Shown: positions 8,795-19,000 of the stretch, piece by piece
How the letters are laid out: each line of letters opens with the position of its first letter
Position numbering within the stretch: the first letter of the stretch is position 1
Assembly: GCF_900110265.1 (NCBI RefSeq)
Contig: NZ_FODB01000026.1
Location: 1 to 49,663 of the forward strand
Length of the DNA: 49,663 nucleotides
Origin: Vreelandella aquamarina
GTDB lineage: Bacteria > Pseudomonadota > Gammaproteobacteria > Pseudomonadales > Halomonadaceae
Direction: 5' to 3'
The notes under the pieces: generated by a model
Told to the model about the DNA's origin: nothing
Database searches by the model: none
Seen by the model: the letters and a program-made list of their open reading frames with translations, nothing else
Translations under genes and position numbers: made by a program

Positions 8795-9583
8795 ATGCAC
8801 AGCCTGTTATTACGTTGGATAAAGCGTTTTCTAATGTCGCTAGGAGCCTTGCTGCTACTGGCGACATTGCTATTTATAGCCGGTAATTTATGGGTGCTTG
8901 CAAGTACCGCACGCTATATCGACGGTCATTTAGAGCAGTGCCAACCCACAGACGTGGCGATTGTCTTTGGCACCTCTCACTGGACTCGTAGTGGGCTACG
9001 TAACCCGCATTTTCATGCCCGCATGCGAACGTCTGCACGCCTTATCGCTGACCAGCGTGTTCAGCATCTGCTCATCTCTGGCGATAATCGCACCCAAGCC
9101 TATAATGAGCCGCGTGCCATGTGGCGCGATCTGTATCGCCGAGGGGTGTCTGCGGAGCAACTGACAATGGATTTCGCTGGCTTCAGCACCTATGACACGA
9201 TGGTGCGGGCGCGGGATGTGTTTCAGCTTAAAGAGGCGCTGCTGGTTACCCAGAGTTGGCACTTGCCTCGGGCTATTTTTATCGGGCGTGCGCTGGGAAT
9301 GGAAGTGACGGGCTGTATTGCTGAGGAGCAGTCAGCGGCAGATGAGTGGCGGTTAAAAATGCGTGAATGGGTAGCGCGAATTGCTACTCTGGGAGATCTC
9401 TACTTATGGCAGAGGGAGCCCTACTTTCTCGGCCCCGCAGAGCCTATCGAGCTTCATCGCCAGGAGGGCGGCGATAAAAGTAGAGAAGAGAGTAGCGAAA
9501 ACACGCCTGAGGCGACCGTCAATATCAACGCCGCTCTATTTTTTCAGCAGTCACTGCAGGCATATACAGTCCCTGAGCATTAA
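8795..9583 (+). CDS. SanA/YdcF family membrane protein (DUF218)
   Basis: A 262-residue protein with one N-terminal transmembrane segment (residues about 14-36, LGALLLLATLLFIAGNLWVL). A DUF218 domain follows with DVAIVFGTSHWTRSGLRNP, HLLISGDN, FAGFSTYDTMVRARDVF and LLVTQSWHLPRAIFIGRALG. This matches E. coli SanA (vancomycin exclusion at high temperature), an envelope-barrier protein of unknown enzymatic activity. The last 50 residues (EGGDKSREESSENTPEA and beyond) are a low-complexity tail not typical of SanA. GGGGAG precedes the ATG closely. It is 18 bases after sufT on the same strand but functionally unrelated. Confidence 0.85.
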   Translation: MHSLLLRWIKRFLMSLGALLLLATLLFIAGNLWVLASTARYIDGHLEQCQPTDVAIVFGTSHWTRSGLRNPHFHARMRTSARLIADQRVQHLLISGDNRTQAYNEPRAMWRDLYRRGVSAEQLTMDFAGFSTYDTMVRARDVFQLKEALLVTQSWHLPRAIFIGRALGMEVTGCIAEEQSAADEWRLKMREWVARIATLGDLYLWQREPYFLGPAEPIELHRQEGGDKSREESSENTPEATVNINAALFFQQSLQAYTVPEH

Positions 9584-9604
9584 AGCCGAGTTAACGCCGC
9601 AAAG

Positions 9605-10051
9605 TTAGCGGCGAGTATTACGTTTTTGCAGGTTGTATAGCTCGCGAATCAGCTTACGGCATCCCCGCATGCACTCATCCACTACCGGTTCGATCGGGTC
9701 GGGTAGGGGGTGGGTAAACAAGGTTGAGAGGGCCTGCATCAGTACACGCTCTTGTTCTAACAGCTCATTGATCAAGACTTGGCTATCGTTGCCAACGAAG
9801 CTCTTTAAACGGCTCCAGAGCCATAAGAAGTCATCACGCTCAACGTCAGCATCCCGAGGCAGCATTTTTAAGTGCGCGCGGGCAAGTTCCTGCAGCTTAC
9901 GCATCTGCTTGAGTCGCTCAGTATAGTGCGGCTTCAGTGCATCGCGCAGCGAGGGGCGCAGGCGTTCGATATTATCCTGGAAATAATCAATGCTATCGGC
10001 CAGCGCTTCCAGCACGCTGTCCATCGCCACTTGGCGATTGTCGAGAAACAT
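9605..10051 (-). CDS. Hypothetical helical protein
   Basis: A 148-residue protein predicted from composition to be almost entirely alpha-helical, rich in leucine, arginine and acidic residues, with no signal peptide or membrane segment. It contains ALADSIDYFQDNIERLRPSL and VVDECMRGCRKLIRELYNLQ, which suggest a helical bundle. GGAGG lies nine bases before the ATG, and a second methionine at residue 9 is possible. I do not recognise the family. It converges with the SanA-like gene with only 21 bases between stops, where CGCCGC and GCGGCG (about 9594-9612) can form a stem that may end both transcripts. Confidence 0.65.
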   Translation of the reverse strand: MFLDNRQVAMDSVLEALADSIDYFQDNIERLRPSLRDALKPHYTERLKQMRKLQELARAHLKMLPRDADVERDDFLWLWSRLKSFVGNDSQVLINELLEQERVLMQALSTLFTHPLPDPIEPVVDECMRGCRKLIRELYNLQKRNTRR

Positions 10052-10139
10052 GAGCGTCTACCTCCTTCGGTGACGCAGATTGTGGGGGGGGCGGCGTTGA
10101 TTTGCCACCCCTAATAGGGATTATTTTTGCAATTGACCG

Positions 10140-11048
10140 TTAGCCTTTAGGCTTGGGTGGTGCTTTGCGAGCAGGCACTGCATTCTTTTCGATATGCTCG
10201 ATGATCATGCCGGCAATATCTTTACCGGTAGCGCTCTCGATGCCCTGCAAACCTGGTGAAGAGTTGACCTCCATAATCACCGGGCCGTGGTTAGAGCGAA
10301 GCAAATCCACGCCCGCGACGCGCAGTCCCATCGCCTTGGCTGCACGAATCGCGGTGGAACGCTCTTCCGGGGTGATGCGGATCACACTAGCAGTGCCGCC
10401 ACGGTGAAGATTGGAGCGGAACTCGCCGTCGGCGGCCTGACGTTTCATGGATGCCACGACCTTATCGCCAATCACGAAGCAGCGGATATCCGCACCGCGT
10501 GCTTCTTTGATGTATTCCTGAACCATGATGTTGGCTTTCATGCCCATAAAGGCCTGAATGACGGATTCAGCGGCCTGGTTGGTTTCAGCCAATACCACAC
10601 CAATACCCTGGGTGCCTTCCAGCAGTTTAATCACCAGGGGCGCGCCTTTCACCATGGTGATTAGGTCGGGAATATCATCTGGTGAGTGGGCGAAGCCGGT
10701 AATCGGCAGGCCTAATCCCTTACGCGACAGCAGCTGCAGCGAGCGCAGCTTATCCCGGGAGCGGGTAATCGCGACCGAATCGTTAATCACGTAGGTGCCC
10801 ATCATTTCAAACTGGCGCAGTACCGCACAGCCGTAGAAAGTCACCGAGGCGCCAATACGCGGAATCACCGCATCAAACGGCTCAATCTCTGCGCCTTTAT
10901 AGTGAATAGAAGGGTGGTGCGAGGCGATGCTCATGTAGCAGCGCAGGGTATCGACCACTCGGGCGGTATGGCCGCGCTGTTCGGCGGCTTCCACCAGTCG
11001 GCGCGTAGAGTAAAGGTTACGGTTACGGGAAAGCAGGGCAATATGCAT
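10140..11048 (-). CDS. rimK: Ribosomal protein S6--L-glutamate ligase RimK
   Basis: A 302-residue ATP-grasp ligase of the usual length. It adds glutamate residues to the C-terminus of ribosomal protein S6. Visible family segments are [40 protein letters not shown], the ATP-binding lysine region [39 protein letters not shown] and the metal-binding [13 protein letters not shown]. It lies 40 bases after the RimB-like gene on the same strand, the rim order seen in pseudomonads, where RimK activity affects ribosome function and lifestyle switching. Confidence 0.95.
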   Translation of the reverse strand: MHIALLSRNRNLYSTRRLVEAAEQRGHTARVVDTLRCYMSIASHHPSIHYKGAEIEPFDAVIPRIGASVTFYGCAVLRQFEMMGTYVINDSVAITRSRDKLRSLQLLSRKGLGLPITGFAHSPDDIPDLITMVKGAPLVIKLLEGTQGIGVVLAETNQAAESVIQAFMGMKANIMVQEYIKEARGADIRCFVIGDKVVASMKRQAADGEFRSNLHRGGTASVIRITPEERSTAIRAAKAMGLRVAGVDLLRSNHGPVIMEVNSSPGLQGIESATGKDIAGMIIEHIEKNAVPARKAPPKPKG

Positions 11049-11088
11049 GCAGGGCTCCGGGCCAAAAAGGGTCGTCGTTTAAATGTGT

Positions 11089-11529
11089 TTAAGGCTCGCC
11101 GTGCAAAAATGCAGCGCCGGGGGCCACCAGTAGGCGGCGCATAGCGCGCCTGCCCAGCAGCATCGCGTGGCGCATATTGCTACGGTCGGTCAAAGTAAGT
11201 TCAACCGGAAAGTTCAGTTCGCCCAGTTGCATTGGGGTACGGATAACATAGCGCCACTCGCTATGGCCGTTCGAGCTGGTGACGCGGCGACGGTCGTGTA
11301 AATGCAGGCGATAGCGGTGGGCAGGCGTCTCTGGCCCACCGCTATGGGTAATAAAGCTTACCCATAACTGTCCATCAGCATCTTCATGGCTTTCAATGTC
11401 TTCGGCGTGCAACGCCGATGTCCGTGCGCCTGTATCGGCTTTGCAGCAAAGGTGAAGCCCTAGTTCAGGTAACGTCACCATTTCACGGCGGCCGATGACC
11501 GCTTTGGCCTGATAGGGTAATTCCTTCAC
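11089..11529 (-). CDS. rimB: RimB-like retropepsin-fold protease
   Basis: A 146-residue protein of the PF05618 family, often labelled ATP-dependent zinc protease. The aspartic-protease-like motif is KADTGARTSALHA (DTG near residue 33), followed by a beta-rich domain with MRHAMLLGRRAM, the second conserved segment. In Pseudomonas, RimB works with RimK on modified S6, so adjacency to rimK supports the role. The GTG at 11529 is chosen because AGGAG stands six bases upstream and the family starts near here; the longer frame to 11559 adds ten residues with no ribosome-binding site. Confidence 0.85.
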   Translation of the reverse strand: MKELPYQAKAVIGRREMVTLPELGLHLCCKADTGARTSALHAEDIESHEDADGQLWVSFITHSGGPETPAHRYRLHLHDRRRVTSSNGHSEWRYVIRTPMQLGELNFPVELTLTDRSNMRHAMLLGRRAMRRLLVAPGAAFLHGEP

Positions 11530-11581
11530 AGCGCACTCCTGACGATATAAGAGAAACAAGACATAGTGATGACGATTCCTG

Positions 11582-12634
11582 CTAGCCTTTTTGGTTAGGC
11601 TGCATGGCCGACAAACGCGATTGGATAGCCGAGCCTGCTGGGGCGTCGCGCAAGGTCAGCATGACGGGCAGACGCAGCCGAGGAATTAAAGCGATATCGC
11701 GCACAACGGCCGCAAAGTGGCTGCGCTCATCCTCTGCTAAACGTTGTAAGAATAATGGTAAACGCTCGGCATCTTCCAGTAATGGCCAACCGCGCCCGGC
11801 GATGGCGGCCATCAGGTCGGGGCCGCAGGCCGCGCTATCGTTTAGTAGGTTGGTATACCAGTCGCCTGCAAAAGCCGGCGCTGAGCTACCCACGCTACGT
11901 ACGCAGGCGCAGAGCGTTTCTAAATCGCCGCTGCTGGCCGCCTGCTCGCCTCGTGTCCGCAACGCATCAATGAGCGCTTCAGACAGTGGCTGATGCTCAA
12001 GGCAGTAGCAGAGCGAATGAATAACGCTCACCGGCAGTTGAGGAATACGTAGCGCTAGGGCATCTGCCGTTGGTGTGTCCAAACGTACGACATAATCGGC
12101 GATGCCTTGTAGTCCCAGGGCTTGCCAATCAATCGTCTGTTGGCCACTTAAATAGGCTTCTACAGGCTCTAGGTGCTGGCTGGCAGGTAGGGCGCTGGCA
12201 TAGGTGGCCCGGGCATTGAGCATGGCCTGAAAGGTGATATCAGGCGTAAAGGCCGGCGGATTATCCTTCATTAAATGGTCCACGTCTGCTGATTCTGCAG
12301 CGTCGAGCACAGTCGGGTCAGAAGCAGCGGCATTGCGACCCAGGGTTTCCAATAGGCGGTTAATAAAGCCATCGCGCTGTGCGGGCGATAGCATGCCTTG
12401 CTCATCCAGTGGCAGCGCTAAAAACCAGATAGCAGGCTCTTCCATTGCCCCTAGGCGAAAGACGATCCCCAGGCGTGCTTGCCCTTGCCACGGTTCAGGC
12501 CAGGCCTGTTCGGCATTTTCAAACGCGCGCAGGGTTTCCCTGGAGCAGGCAGTCACTCTGCGCCCCATATGGTAAAGCGACACCTCAGCGCCACTGCGTG
12601 TAAAAAATTCATCAAGGGTGTTAATTGGCTGCAT
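11582..12634 (-). CDS. DUF3549 family protein
   Basis: A 350-residue soluble protein starting MQPINTLDEFFTRSGAEVSL, a start typical of the DUF3549 family in Pseudomonas and relatives. It continues with GRRVTACSRETLRAFENAEQ and IWFLALPLDEQGML. The C-terminal half is helical with repeated leucine- and alanine-rich segments. ATG 12634 is preferred to the one at 12649 because AAGGA lies just upstream and family members begin with this segment. Function unknown. It precedes rimB by 52 bases on the same strand, so it may be cotranscribed with rimB and rimK. Confidence 0.75.
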   Translation of the reverse strand: MQPINTLDEFFTRSGAEVSLYHMGRRVTACSRETLRAFENAEQAWPEPWQGQARLGIVFRLGAMEEPAIWFLALPLDEQGMLSPAQRDGFINRLLETLGRNAAASDPTVLDAAESADVDHLMKDNPPAFTPDITFQAMLNARATYASALPASQHLEPVEAYLSGQQTIDWQALGLQGIADYVVRLDTPTADALALRIPQLPVSVIHSLCYCLEHQPLSEALIDALRTRGEQAASSGDLETLCACVRSVGSSAPAFAGDWYTNLLNDSAACGPDLMAAIAGRGWPLLEDAERLPLFLQRLAEDERSHFAAVVRDIALIPRLRLPVMLTLRDAPAGSAIQSRLSAMQPNQKG

Positions 12635-12792
12635 GACATCCTTCCGCATTTCAAGCCTGCACTCTACCTTGCTGTTCTGCCACTGTCAGCCGCAACCGCT
12701 GATTTATCCATGCTTTATCATCTAAGTGGTTAAAAAATGAGCAACTTTGCGTAAGCCGCGTGAGACTAGCGGTGGCGACACCTTTCCATAGT

Positions 12793-12873
12793 TTATCCAC
12801 AGCCTCTTGCAGGTTTTCTGTGAATCGGTGAATAACTCCATTGAGCACGCCTTTGAGTGGCAACTTACCCACA
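12793..12873. promoter_or_regulatory. Intergenic region with two DnaA-box-like nonamers
   Basis: TTATCCACA (12793-12801) is an exact DnaA box and TTACCCACA (12865-12873) differs at one base. They lie in the 285-base divergent gap between the DUF3549 gene and yqcC, which must hold both promoters. One exact nonamer in 50 kb is not improbable by chance. I see no other structure in this gap. Confidence 0.3.
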
Positions 12874-12919
12874 GAGTTGGGATAATGAACGCTAAATATG
12901 ACCAACCCATAAGGTGCTT

Positions 12920-13252
12920 ATGAGCGTCCATCAACAGCTTCAAACCGCGCTTCTTGAGCTTGAAGCCGCCATGAAGGCTGCTAATCTGTGGCGCACGCCC
13001 ACCCCAGATGCGGCCGCTTTTGCCAGTCAGCAGCCTTTTTGTATTGATACCATGTCGCTGCCCCAGTGGGTGCGCTATGTCTTTGTTGCCCGCTTAAATG
13101 CACTTATTGAAGCCGAGGCTGCCATGCCCGCCAAGTGTGAAGTCGCTCCAGCGGTGGCGGCGTATTTAATGCAGGAGAAGGTAAGAGCAAGCGATCAGCT
13201 ATTGGTAGTGAAAGCGGTGGAGCGTGTCGACAAGCTGGTCACAGAGAATTAA
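12920..13252 (+). CDS. yqcC: YqcC family protein (DUF446)
   Basis: A 110-residue protein: MSVHQQLQTALLELEAAMKA, the tryptophan motif LWRTPTPDAAAFASQQPFCI, DTMSLPQWVRYVFVARLNAL and the helical end. This pattern and length match YqcC. The protein is small, helical and cytoplasmic, with unclear function; in enterobacteria it neighbours truC, which is not seen here. AAGG lies six bases before the ATG at 12920; the GTG at 12914 would add two residues. A strong terminator follows. Confidence 0.9.
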   Translation: MSVHQQLQTALLELEAAMKAANLWRTPTPDAAAFASQQPFCIDTMSLPQWVRYVFVARLNALIEAEAAMPAKCEVAPAVAAYLMQEKVRASDQLLVVKAVERVDKLVTEN

Positions 13253-13280
13253 CCACGCGAGTAAGGCAGACCAAATCAAT

Positions 13281-13308
13281 GCCCAGAGGCAAGCTCTGGG
13301 CATTTTTT
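13281..13308 (+). terminator. Intrinsic terminator after yqcC
   Basis: GCCCAGAG (13281-13288) pairs with CTCTGGGC (13294-13301) around a five-base loop, followed by A and six T residues. Confidence 0.9.
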
Positions 13309-13328
13309 ACGTGTTAGCGAAGGTGGGA

Positions 13329-13350
13329 GCTAGAAGCTAGAAGCTAGAAG
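13329..13350 (-). repeat. Heptamer tandem repeat that contains the ompW stop codon
   Basis: On the minus strand CTTCTAG is present three times in tandem, the first copy supplying the final Phe codon and the TAG stop of the OmpW-like gene. The extra copies are untranslated. This looks like small strand-slippage amplification. Confidence 0.7.
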
Positions 13351-13970
13351 CGGTAGCTCAAGCCTGCCATGACCACCATGGGGTCAATCTCGACGGTGCC
13401 CGCACCTGCGCCATTAATAGAGGCGTCGGTGTCGATGTCTAAGTACCAGGCAGCGGCGTTGAGTGCCCAGTGGTCATCAATGAGTAGATCAACACCAACT
13501 TGAGCGGCCGCGCCCCATGAGTCGTCTAGCTCAAGTTCGCCAATGGCGAGGCTCTCATCGGAGAAGCGCGTGTAGTTAATACCCGCACCCACGTAGGGCT
13601 GTACTTGAGAGTCGCTACCACCCAGTGGGTAATACTGTAGCGTTAGAGTGGGCGGCAGGAGCTTTGTTGATGCTAGGTTGTCACCGTTGAGTTCAATGTC
13701 ATGCTCGAAAGGGAGCGCAGCCAGTAGCTCCACGCCCATTTTGTCGTGGAAACGGTAGCCCAGGGTGAAAGCGAAGTCGGTTTTATCCTGAGCATCGACC
13801 GCGAAGGCACCACCTGCGAGCGAGCCGTTGTCGCTTTTCGGCGCGATGTTGGCAACGCCAACGCGGGTAAAGAAATCGCCAGCGCCATAGGCAACGGCTT
13901 GGCTGCTAACTGCTAAGGTGGCAGCGGCAAGCCCAGTGGCGAGTAGGGTAGGCGGTGATAAATGGCGCAT
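13344..13970 (-). CDS. ompW: OmpW family outer membrane protein
   Basis: A 208-residue beta-barrel precursor. The signal peptide is MRHLSPPTLLATGLAAATLA through the SQAVA cleavage region. The mature part starts with GDFFTRVGVANIAPKSDNG and has barrel-type alternation, KLLPPTLTLQYYPLG and VQPYVGAGINYTRFSDE, which are OmpW signatures. It ends in GLSYRF with the terminal aromatic residue needed for BAM insertion. OmpW proteins are eight-stranded barrels for small hydrophobic compounds and respond to salinity in some bacteria. ATG 13970 follows CAGGAG at eight bases; the upstream ORF extension is not needed. Confidence 0.92.
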   Translation of the reverse strand: MRHLSPPTLLATGLAAATLAVSSQAVAYGAGDFFTRVGVANIAPKSDNGSLAGGAFAVDAQDKTDFAFTLGYRFHDKMGVELLAALPFEHDIELNGDNLASTKLLPPTLTLQYYPLGGSDSQVQPYVGAGINYTRFSDESLAIGELELDDSWGAAAQVGVDLLIDDHWALNAAAWYLDIDTDASINGAGAGTVEIDPMVVMAGLSYRF

Positions 13971-14149
13971 AGCGTCGCTCCTGACCGATAACATGGTGGG
14001 TGAGTGGTTTAAAGTTGTCGTAAACCATATAGCCAGTGTATCGAGCCAACGAGGGAGCGTTATTGACCTAGGGCAAAGAGCTGTGAACTGATAGGTTCAG
14101 CGCCTAGCAAGGTAAATATCTGAAGGGAGAAGGGGCTAAAGAAGGGGCT

Positions 14150-14194
14150 AAAAAAAGAGGAGGCTTAACGGGTTAACTGCAACCCGTTAAGCCT
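14150..14194 (-). terminator. Intrinsic terminator of putP
   Basis: AGGCTTAACGGGTT (14161-14174) and AACCCGTTAAGCCT (14181-14194) form a perfect 14-bp stem with a six-base loop. On the minus strand it is followed by CCTC and seven T residues, so it terminates transcription coming from putP. Confidence 0.93.
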
Positions 14195-14222
14195 TAGGCT
14201 AATTAAGCGACGTTACGCTCGT

Positions 14223-15713
14223 TTAGCGTTCAATATGCTGATACTCGCCAGCATCGGCGGTTATGCTGCTTACTGCCAGGATGGCAATGAAGGAAGCGAT
14301 AAAGCCCGGGATGATCTCGTAAACGCCAGGGCCACCCATGAAGGAGCCGTTCCAGCCCAGCGCAATCCAGATCATAACCGTGGCAGCACCCACCACCATA
14401 CCGGCGATAGCACCTGCGCCGTTTGTACGCGACCACATCAGCGACAGAATAATCAGCGGGCCAAAGGCGGCACCAAAACCTGCCCAAGCGTTACTCACCA
14501 GCCCCAGCACTTGCGAGTTCGGGTCAGAGGCAATCACGGCTGCGATCAGACCCACTAGCACAACACTGACACGACCTACGGCCACACACTCTTTGTCTGT
14601 AGCTTCTTTACGCAGGAACAGGCGATAGAAGTCCTCGGTCAGTGATGAAGATGACACCAGCAGCTGGCTAGAAATAGTACTCATCACAGCAGCAAGCAGG
14701 GCCGCGTAGAGGAAGCCGGTGATCAGCGGATGGAACAGCAACTCAGCCAGGATGATAAAGATCGTTTCCGGGTCTTGGACTTCCATCCCATTGCGAACCG
14801 CATAGGCGCGACCAAAGATGCCGAGAGAGACCGCACCGATCAGGGAAATAGCCATCCAGCTCATGCCGATGTTGCGGGCAATCGGAACATCTTTCAGTGT
14901 ACGGATAGCCATAAAGCGCACGATAATATGCGGCTGACCAAAATAGCCCAGGCCCCAGGTAACGGCAGAGAGCCACCCAATGAACGTCAACCCTTCAGTC
15001 CACGACAGCAGCGTGGGATCAACTTCATTGAGGGTCTGTGAGGCTTGAGTAAAGCCACCACCGCCTTCGCCAAACAGTACTACTGCTGGCATGATGACCA
15101 AAGCCAGCATCATGATGCAGCCTTGCACAAAGTCCGTCATGCTCACGGCCAAAAAGCCGCCAACCACGGTGTAGGCCAGCACCACGCCCAGCGTGATTAC
15201 CACACCCACCGCGTAGTCGCTCATACCACCGATGTTGATAACGCCAGCAAAGGCGCTCTCAAACAGTTTGCCGCCTGCGACCAAGCCAGAAGCAGTGTAA
15301 ACGGCGAAGAAAATCACGATGACGATAGCGGACACCGTTCTCAGCGACAGCGCCCGAGTGGGGAAGCGGTTGGCTAGGAAGGCTGGAATGGTAATCGCGT
15401 TACCATAGTGAACTGTCTGTTCACGAAGGCGCGGCGCGACCAGAATCCAGTTAAAGAGTGCGCCCACAAATAGGCCAATCCCGATCCAGGCCGAACCCAA
15501 GCCAGAGACGAACATCGCCCCTGGTAAACCCAGTAGCAGCCAGCCGCTCATATCCGACGCGCCAGCCGACAGGGCGGCTACTTTAGGGCTGAGGGTACGG
15601 CCACCCAGCATGTAATCCTCAGACGTAGATGTCGATTTGCGCATAGCATAAACGCCGATGGCAATCATGAGCGCAAAGTAGGCAAAAAGGCTGACCCAAA
15701 CGCCAATATCCAT
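14223..15713 (-). CDS. putP: Sodium/proline symporter PutP
   Basis: A 496-residue SSS-family transporter with about 13 hydrophobic segments. It couples Na+ entry to proline uptake across the inner membrane. Conserved segments include EDYMLGGRTLSPKVAALSAG, ASDMSGWLLLGLPGAMFVSG, the sodium-site region STISSQLLVSSSSLTEDFYR and NAWAGFGAAFGPLIILSLMW. ATG 15713 is chosen because GGAGAT stands seven to eight bases upstream; the ATG at 15731 has none. It is downstream of putA on the same strand, 299 bases away, so uptake and breakdown of proline are encoded together. In a halophile it may also feed osmolyte pools. Confidence 0.95.
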   Translation of the reverse strand: MDIGVWVSLFAYFALMIAIGVYAMRKSTSTSEDYMLGGRTLSPKVAALSAGASDMSGWLLLGLPGAMFVSGLGSAWIGIGLFVGALFNWILVAPRLREQTVHYGNAITIPAFLANRFPTRALSLRTVSAIVIVIFFAVYTASGLVAGGKLFESAFAGVINIGGMSDYAVGVVITLGVVLAYTVVGGFLAVSMTDFVQGCIMMLALVIMPAVVLFGEGGGGFTQASQTLNEVDPTLLSWTEGLTFIGWLSAVTWGLGYFGQPHIIVRFMAIRTLKDVPIARNIGMSWMAISLIGAVSLGIFGRAYAVRNGMEVQDPETIFIILAELLFHPLITGFLYAALLAAVMSTISSQLLVSSSSLTEDFYRLFLRKEATDKECVAVGRVSVVLVGLIAAVIASDPNSQVLGLVSNAWAGFGAAFGPLIILSLMWSRTNGAGAIAGMVVGAATVMIWIALGWNGSFMGGPGVYEIIPGFIASFIAILAVSSITADAGEYQHIER

Positions 15714-15832
15714 AAAATATCTCCAATTCATCAGGACGGAGCTAGCTCCGACAGGTGCCTGCGCCGACCAAGTAACGTTGGCCGCCGCGCAGTCTTGTTG
15801 TTGTTAACCCCTTTTCGTACTCAAGTCGCTGA

Positions 15833-15854
15833 CCCTAGCGAGTAACCGCTAGGG
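15833..15854. repeat. Inverted repeat in the putA-putP gap
   Basis: CCCTAGCG (15833-15840) and CGCTAGGG (15847-15854) form a perfect 8-bp stem with loop AGTAAC. No T-run follows on either strand, so it is either a putP operator or an mRNA-stability hairpin after putA. The rest of the 299-base gap (15714-16012) shows no gene and presumably holds the putP promoter. Confidence 0.55.
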
Positions 15855-16012
15855 ATGTCATTAGAGAGGTTATGGCTACGTTTATGTGCAATGTTCCCTA
15901 TGCCCAGCACACGGCCTGGAGGGGCCGCGAATGTGAAGGCAATCGCTCTATTATTGTCAACCATGAGACGGTTCCTTTTCAGGAGTTCAGGTTAGTAGTA
16001 TTGATGAGCCGT

Positions 16013-19000
16013 TCACTCATCGCCTAGCGCCAGAAGCGACGCGTTGCCACCCAGGGCGGCGGTGTTATTAGTAATCGTTTTTTCGGTCACAAAGCGCTGC
16101 AAATAGTGCGGCCCGCCTGCTTTAGGGCCAGTACCTGACAGCCCTTGGCCACCGAACGGCTGAACGCCAACAACAGCACCGATGATATTACGGTTGATAT
16201 ACACATTGCCTACCCGAATTTTCTGCGCTATTTCAGCGGCAAAGGATTCGTTACGGCTATGCACCCCAAATGTCAGGCCATAACCCCGGCCATTAATATC
16301 GTTGATCACCTTATCAAGCTCACGTGCTTTGAAGCGCACAATGTGCAGCACCGGGCCAAACTGCTCGCGCGTCAGGGCGTCAATACTGTCAATGGTAAAG
16401 GCGACCGGCGGTACAAAGGTGCCGTGCTGGGTGTGCTCGGCGGCCATCGGTGTTTCGGCTACTAAGCGGTTCTCGCCTTTGAGCTTCTCGATGTGCTCCA
16501 TTAAGCCTTTACGGGCGTCTTCATCAATGACCGGGCCGACATCGGTACCCAGGTCACGAGGGTCGCCAATGCGCAGTTCGCTCATTGCCCCCTTGAGGAT
16601 TTCGATAACGCGGTCAGCAACATCTTCCTGAAGGTAAAGCACCCGCAGGGCAGAGCAGCGCTGGCCAGCACTCTGGAAGGCAGACTGAATGACATCCACG
16701 ACGACCTGCTCGGGCAGGGCGGTGGAGTCAACGATCATCGCGTTCATGCCGCCGGTTTCAGCGATCAGCGTGGGTAGCGGCGCGTTATCACGAGCGGCGA
16801 GAGCACGGTTAATAATTTGCGCTGTGTCGGTACCGCCGGTAAACACTACGCCGGTAATGCGCGGGTCAGAAGTCAGCACGCTGCCCACGGTAGGGCCGTC
16901 ACCCGGCAGCAGCTGCACCACATCACGGGGCATACCGGCTTCGTATAGCAGCTCGATAACGCGGTGGGCGACAATAGAGGTCTGTTCAGCGGGTTTCGCC
17001 AGAACAGTGTTGCCTGCGACCGCAGCGGCAACGATTTGCCCGCAGAAGATGGCGACCGGGAAGTTCCAAGGGCTGATGGCGGCAAAAACACCTTTACCAC
17101 CCATCATCAAGCGGTTGGATTCACCGGTCGGGCCAGGCAGTTCGATGGGTTCGCCAAACGACTCTTCAGCGCGCATGGCGTAGTAACGGCAGAAATCAAC
17201 CGCTTCTTTGATTTCATCGACGCCGTCAGTGAGCAGCTTGCCGCCTTCACGGGAGCAGAGTGTCATCAGCTCCGCCATGTGCTCTTCCATCAGGTCGCCC
17301 AGCCGACGCACAATCGCTGCGCGCTCGGCTACGGGAGTCGCGTCCCAGCGCGGGAAGGCTTCCCAGGCAGCGTCGAGGGCTTTCGCTGCCTGCTCTTTGC
17401 TGGTCCACTGCACGCTGCCGACGGTTTGGCGGCGGTCGAAAGGCGAAGTGACGCTATGGGTATTGGCGCTATCGTCGGCCACATCAAACGCTAGCAGCGG
17501 CTTGGTGGGGTACTGCTTATCCATGAACGTCGCCATTTTCTCCATCAGCGGGTAGTAGTGGCTACGGATGTTTAAGTTGACCCCACGGGAGTTGCGACGC
17601 TTCGGCCCGTAGATGTCTTTTGGCAGCGGGATGCGCTTGTTGTAGAAGGTTTTTTGCTGGCGCAGTGTTTCGATGGGGTGCTGGCACAGCGACTCCACCG
17701 GCACGTCCGGGTCGACAATCTGGTGAACGAACGACGAGTTGGCACCGTTTTCCAACAGGCGGCGCACTAGGTAGGGCAGCAGGTCTTTATGCGCACCGAC
17801 CGGCGCGTAAATGCGGCAGTAGGTGCCTTTAGGCGCACGCTCCAGGGCCGCATCATAAAGTGCTTCGCCCATGCCATGCAGGCGCTGGAATTCAAACGGC
17901 CGGCTGTCGTGGTTCGCCAGCTCCAGAATGGTGGTCACGGTGTGGGCGTTGTGCGTCGCAAACTGAGGGAAGATGCGGCCACGGGTGTCGTCAGACAGTA
18001 GGAACTGCGCGCAGGCCAAGTAGGCCACATCGGTACACGCCTTGCGGGTATAGACCGGGTAGCCATCGATACCAAGCTGCTGAGACTCTTTGATTTCGCT
18101 ATCCCAATAAGCACCTTTTACTAGGCGTAGCGGAATTTCATCGCCTTGTTCATCCGCCAAGCGGTTGATGTAGTGCAGCACTGGCAGAGCACGCTTGGAG
18201 TATGCCTGAACCACTAGGCCAAAGTGGCCCCAGCCTTTGACGGCGTCGCTCTGGTAAATCGCGCGGAAGACTTCCAGAGAAAGCTCCAGACGGTCGACTT
18301 CTTCAGCGTCAATGGTCACCGCCACATCCAGCTCGCGCGCTTTGGTGACCAGTTGAATGACGGTATCTACCAGCTCGGCCAGTACCTGTTCGCGGCGGCC
18401 AAACTCATAGCGGGGGTGCAGGGCAGAGAGTTTGATGGAGACTGACGGTGCCGGGGTTTTGTCGCCCAGGGTCTGGCACGCTTTACCTACCTGCTCGATG
18501 GCGCGGGCGTAGTCGTCGAAGTAGCGCTTGGCATCGGCGCGAGTGCGCGCGGCCTCACCCAGCATATCGTAAGAGTAGGTATAGCCTTTATTGAATAGCG
18601 GCTTAGAGCGTTTCAGGGCTTCGTTAATATCGCGGCCAAGCACGAACTGCTTGCCCATGATTTTCATCGCTTCCATCATCGCCCGGCGAATCACCGGCTC
18701 GCCCATACGATTAACCATACGGTTAATAAAGTGGGCGGGCTGGCCCTCTTTCGGATGGTCCAGCTTCAGCACGCGGCCGGTCATCAGCAGGCCCCAGGTC
18801 GAGGCGTTGACCATCCACGACTCGCTCTTGCCTACATGGGACTGCCAATCCGCTGGGCCTAGCTTGTCTTCGATCAGCGCATCTGCGGTGGCTTTATCGG
18901 GAATACGCAGCATCGCCTCGGCAAGACACATCAGCATCAGCCCTTCGTGGGTATCCAGGCTGTACTGCTGAAGCAGCTCGTCGATGGTGTCGACGGCGGT

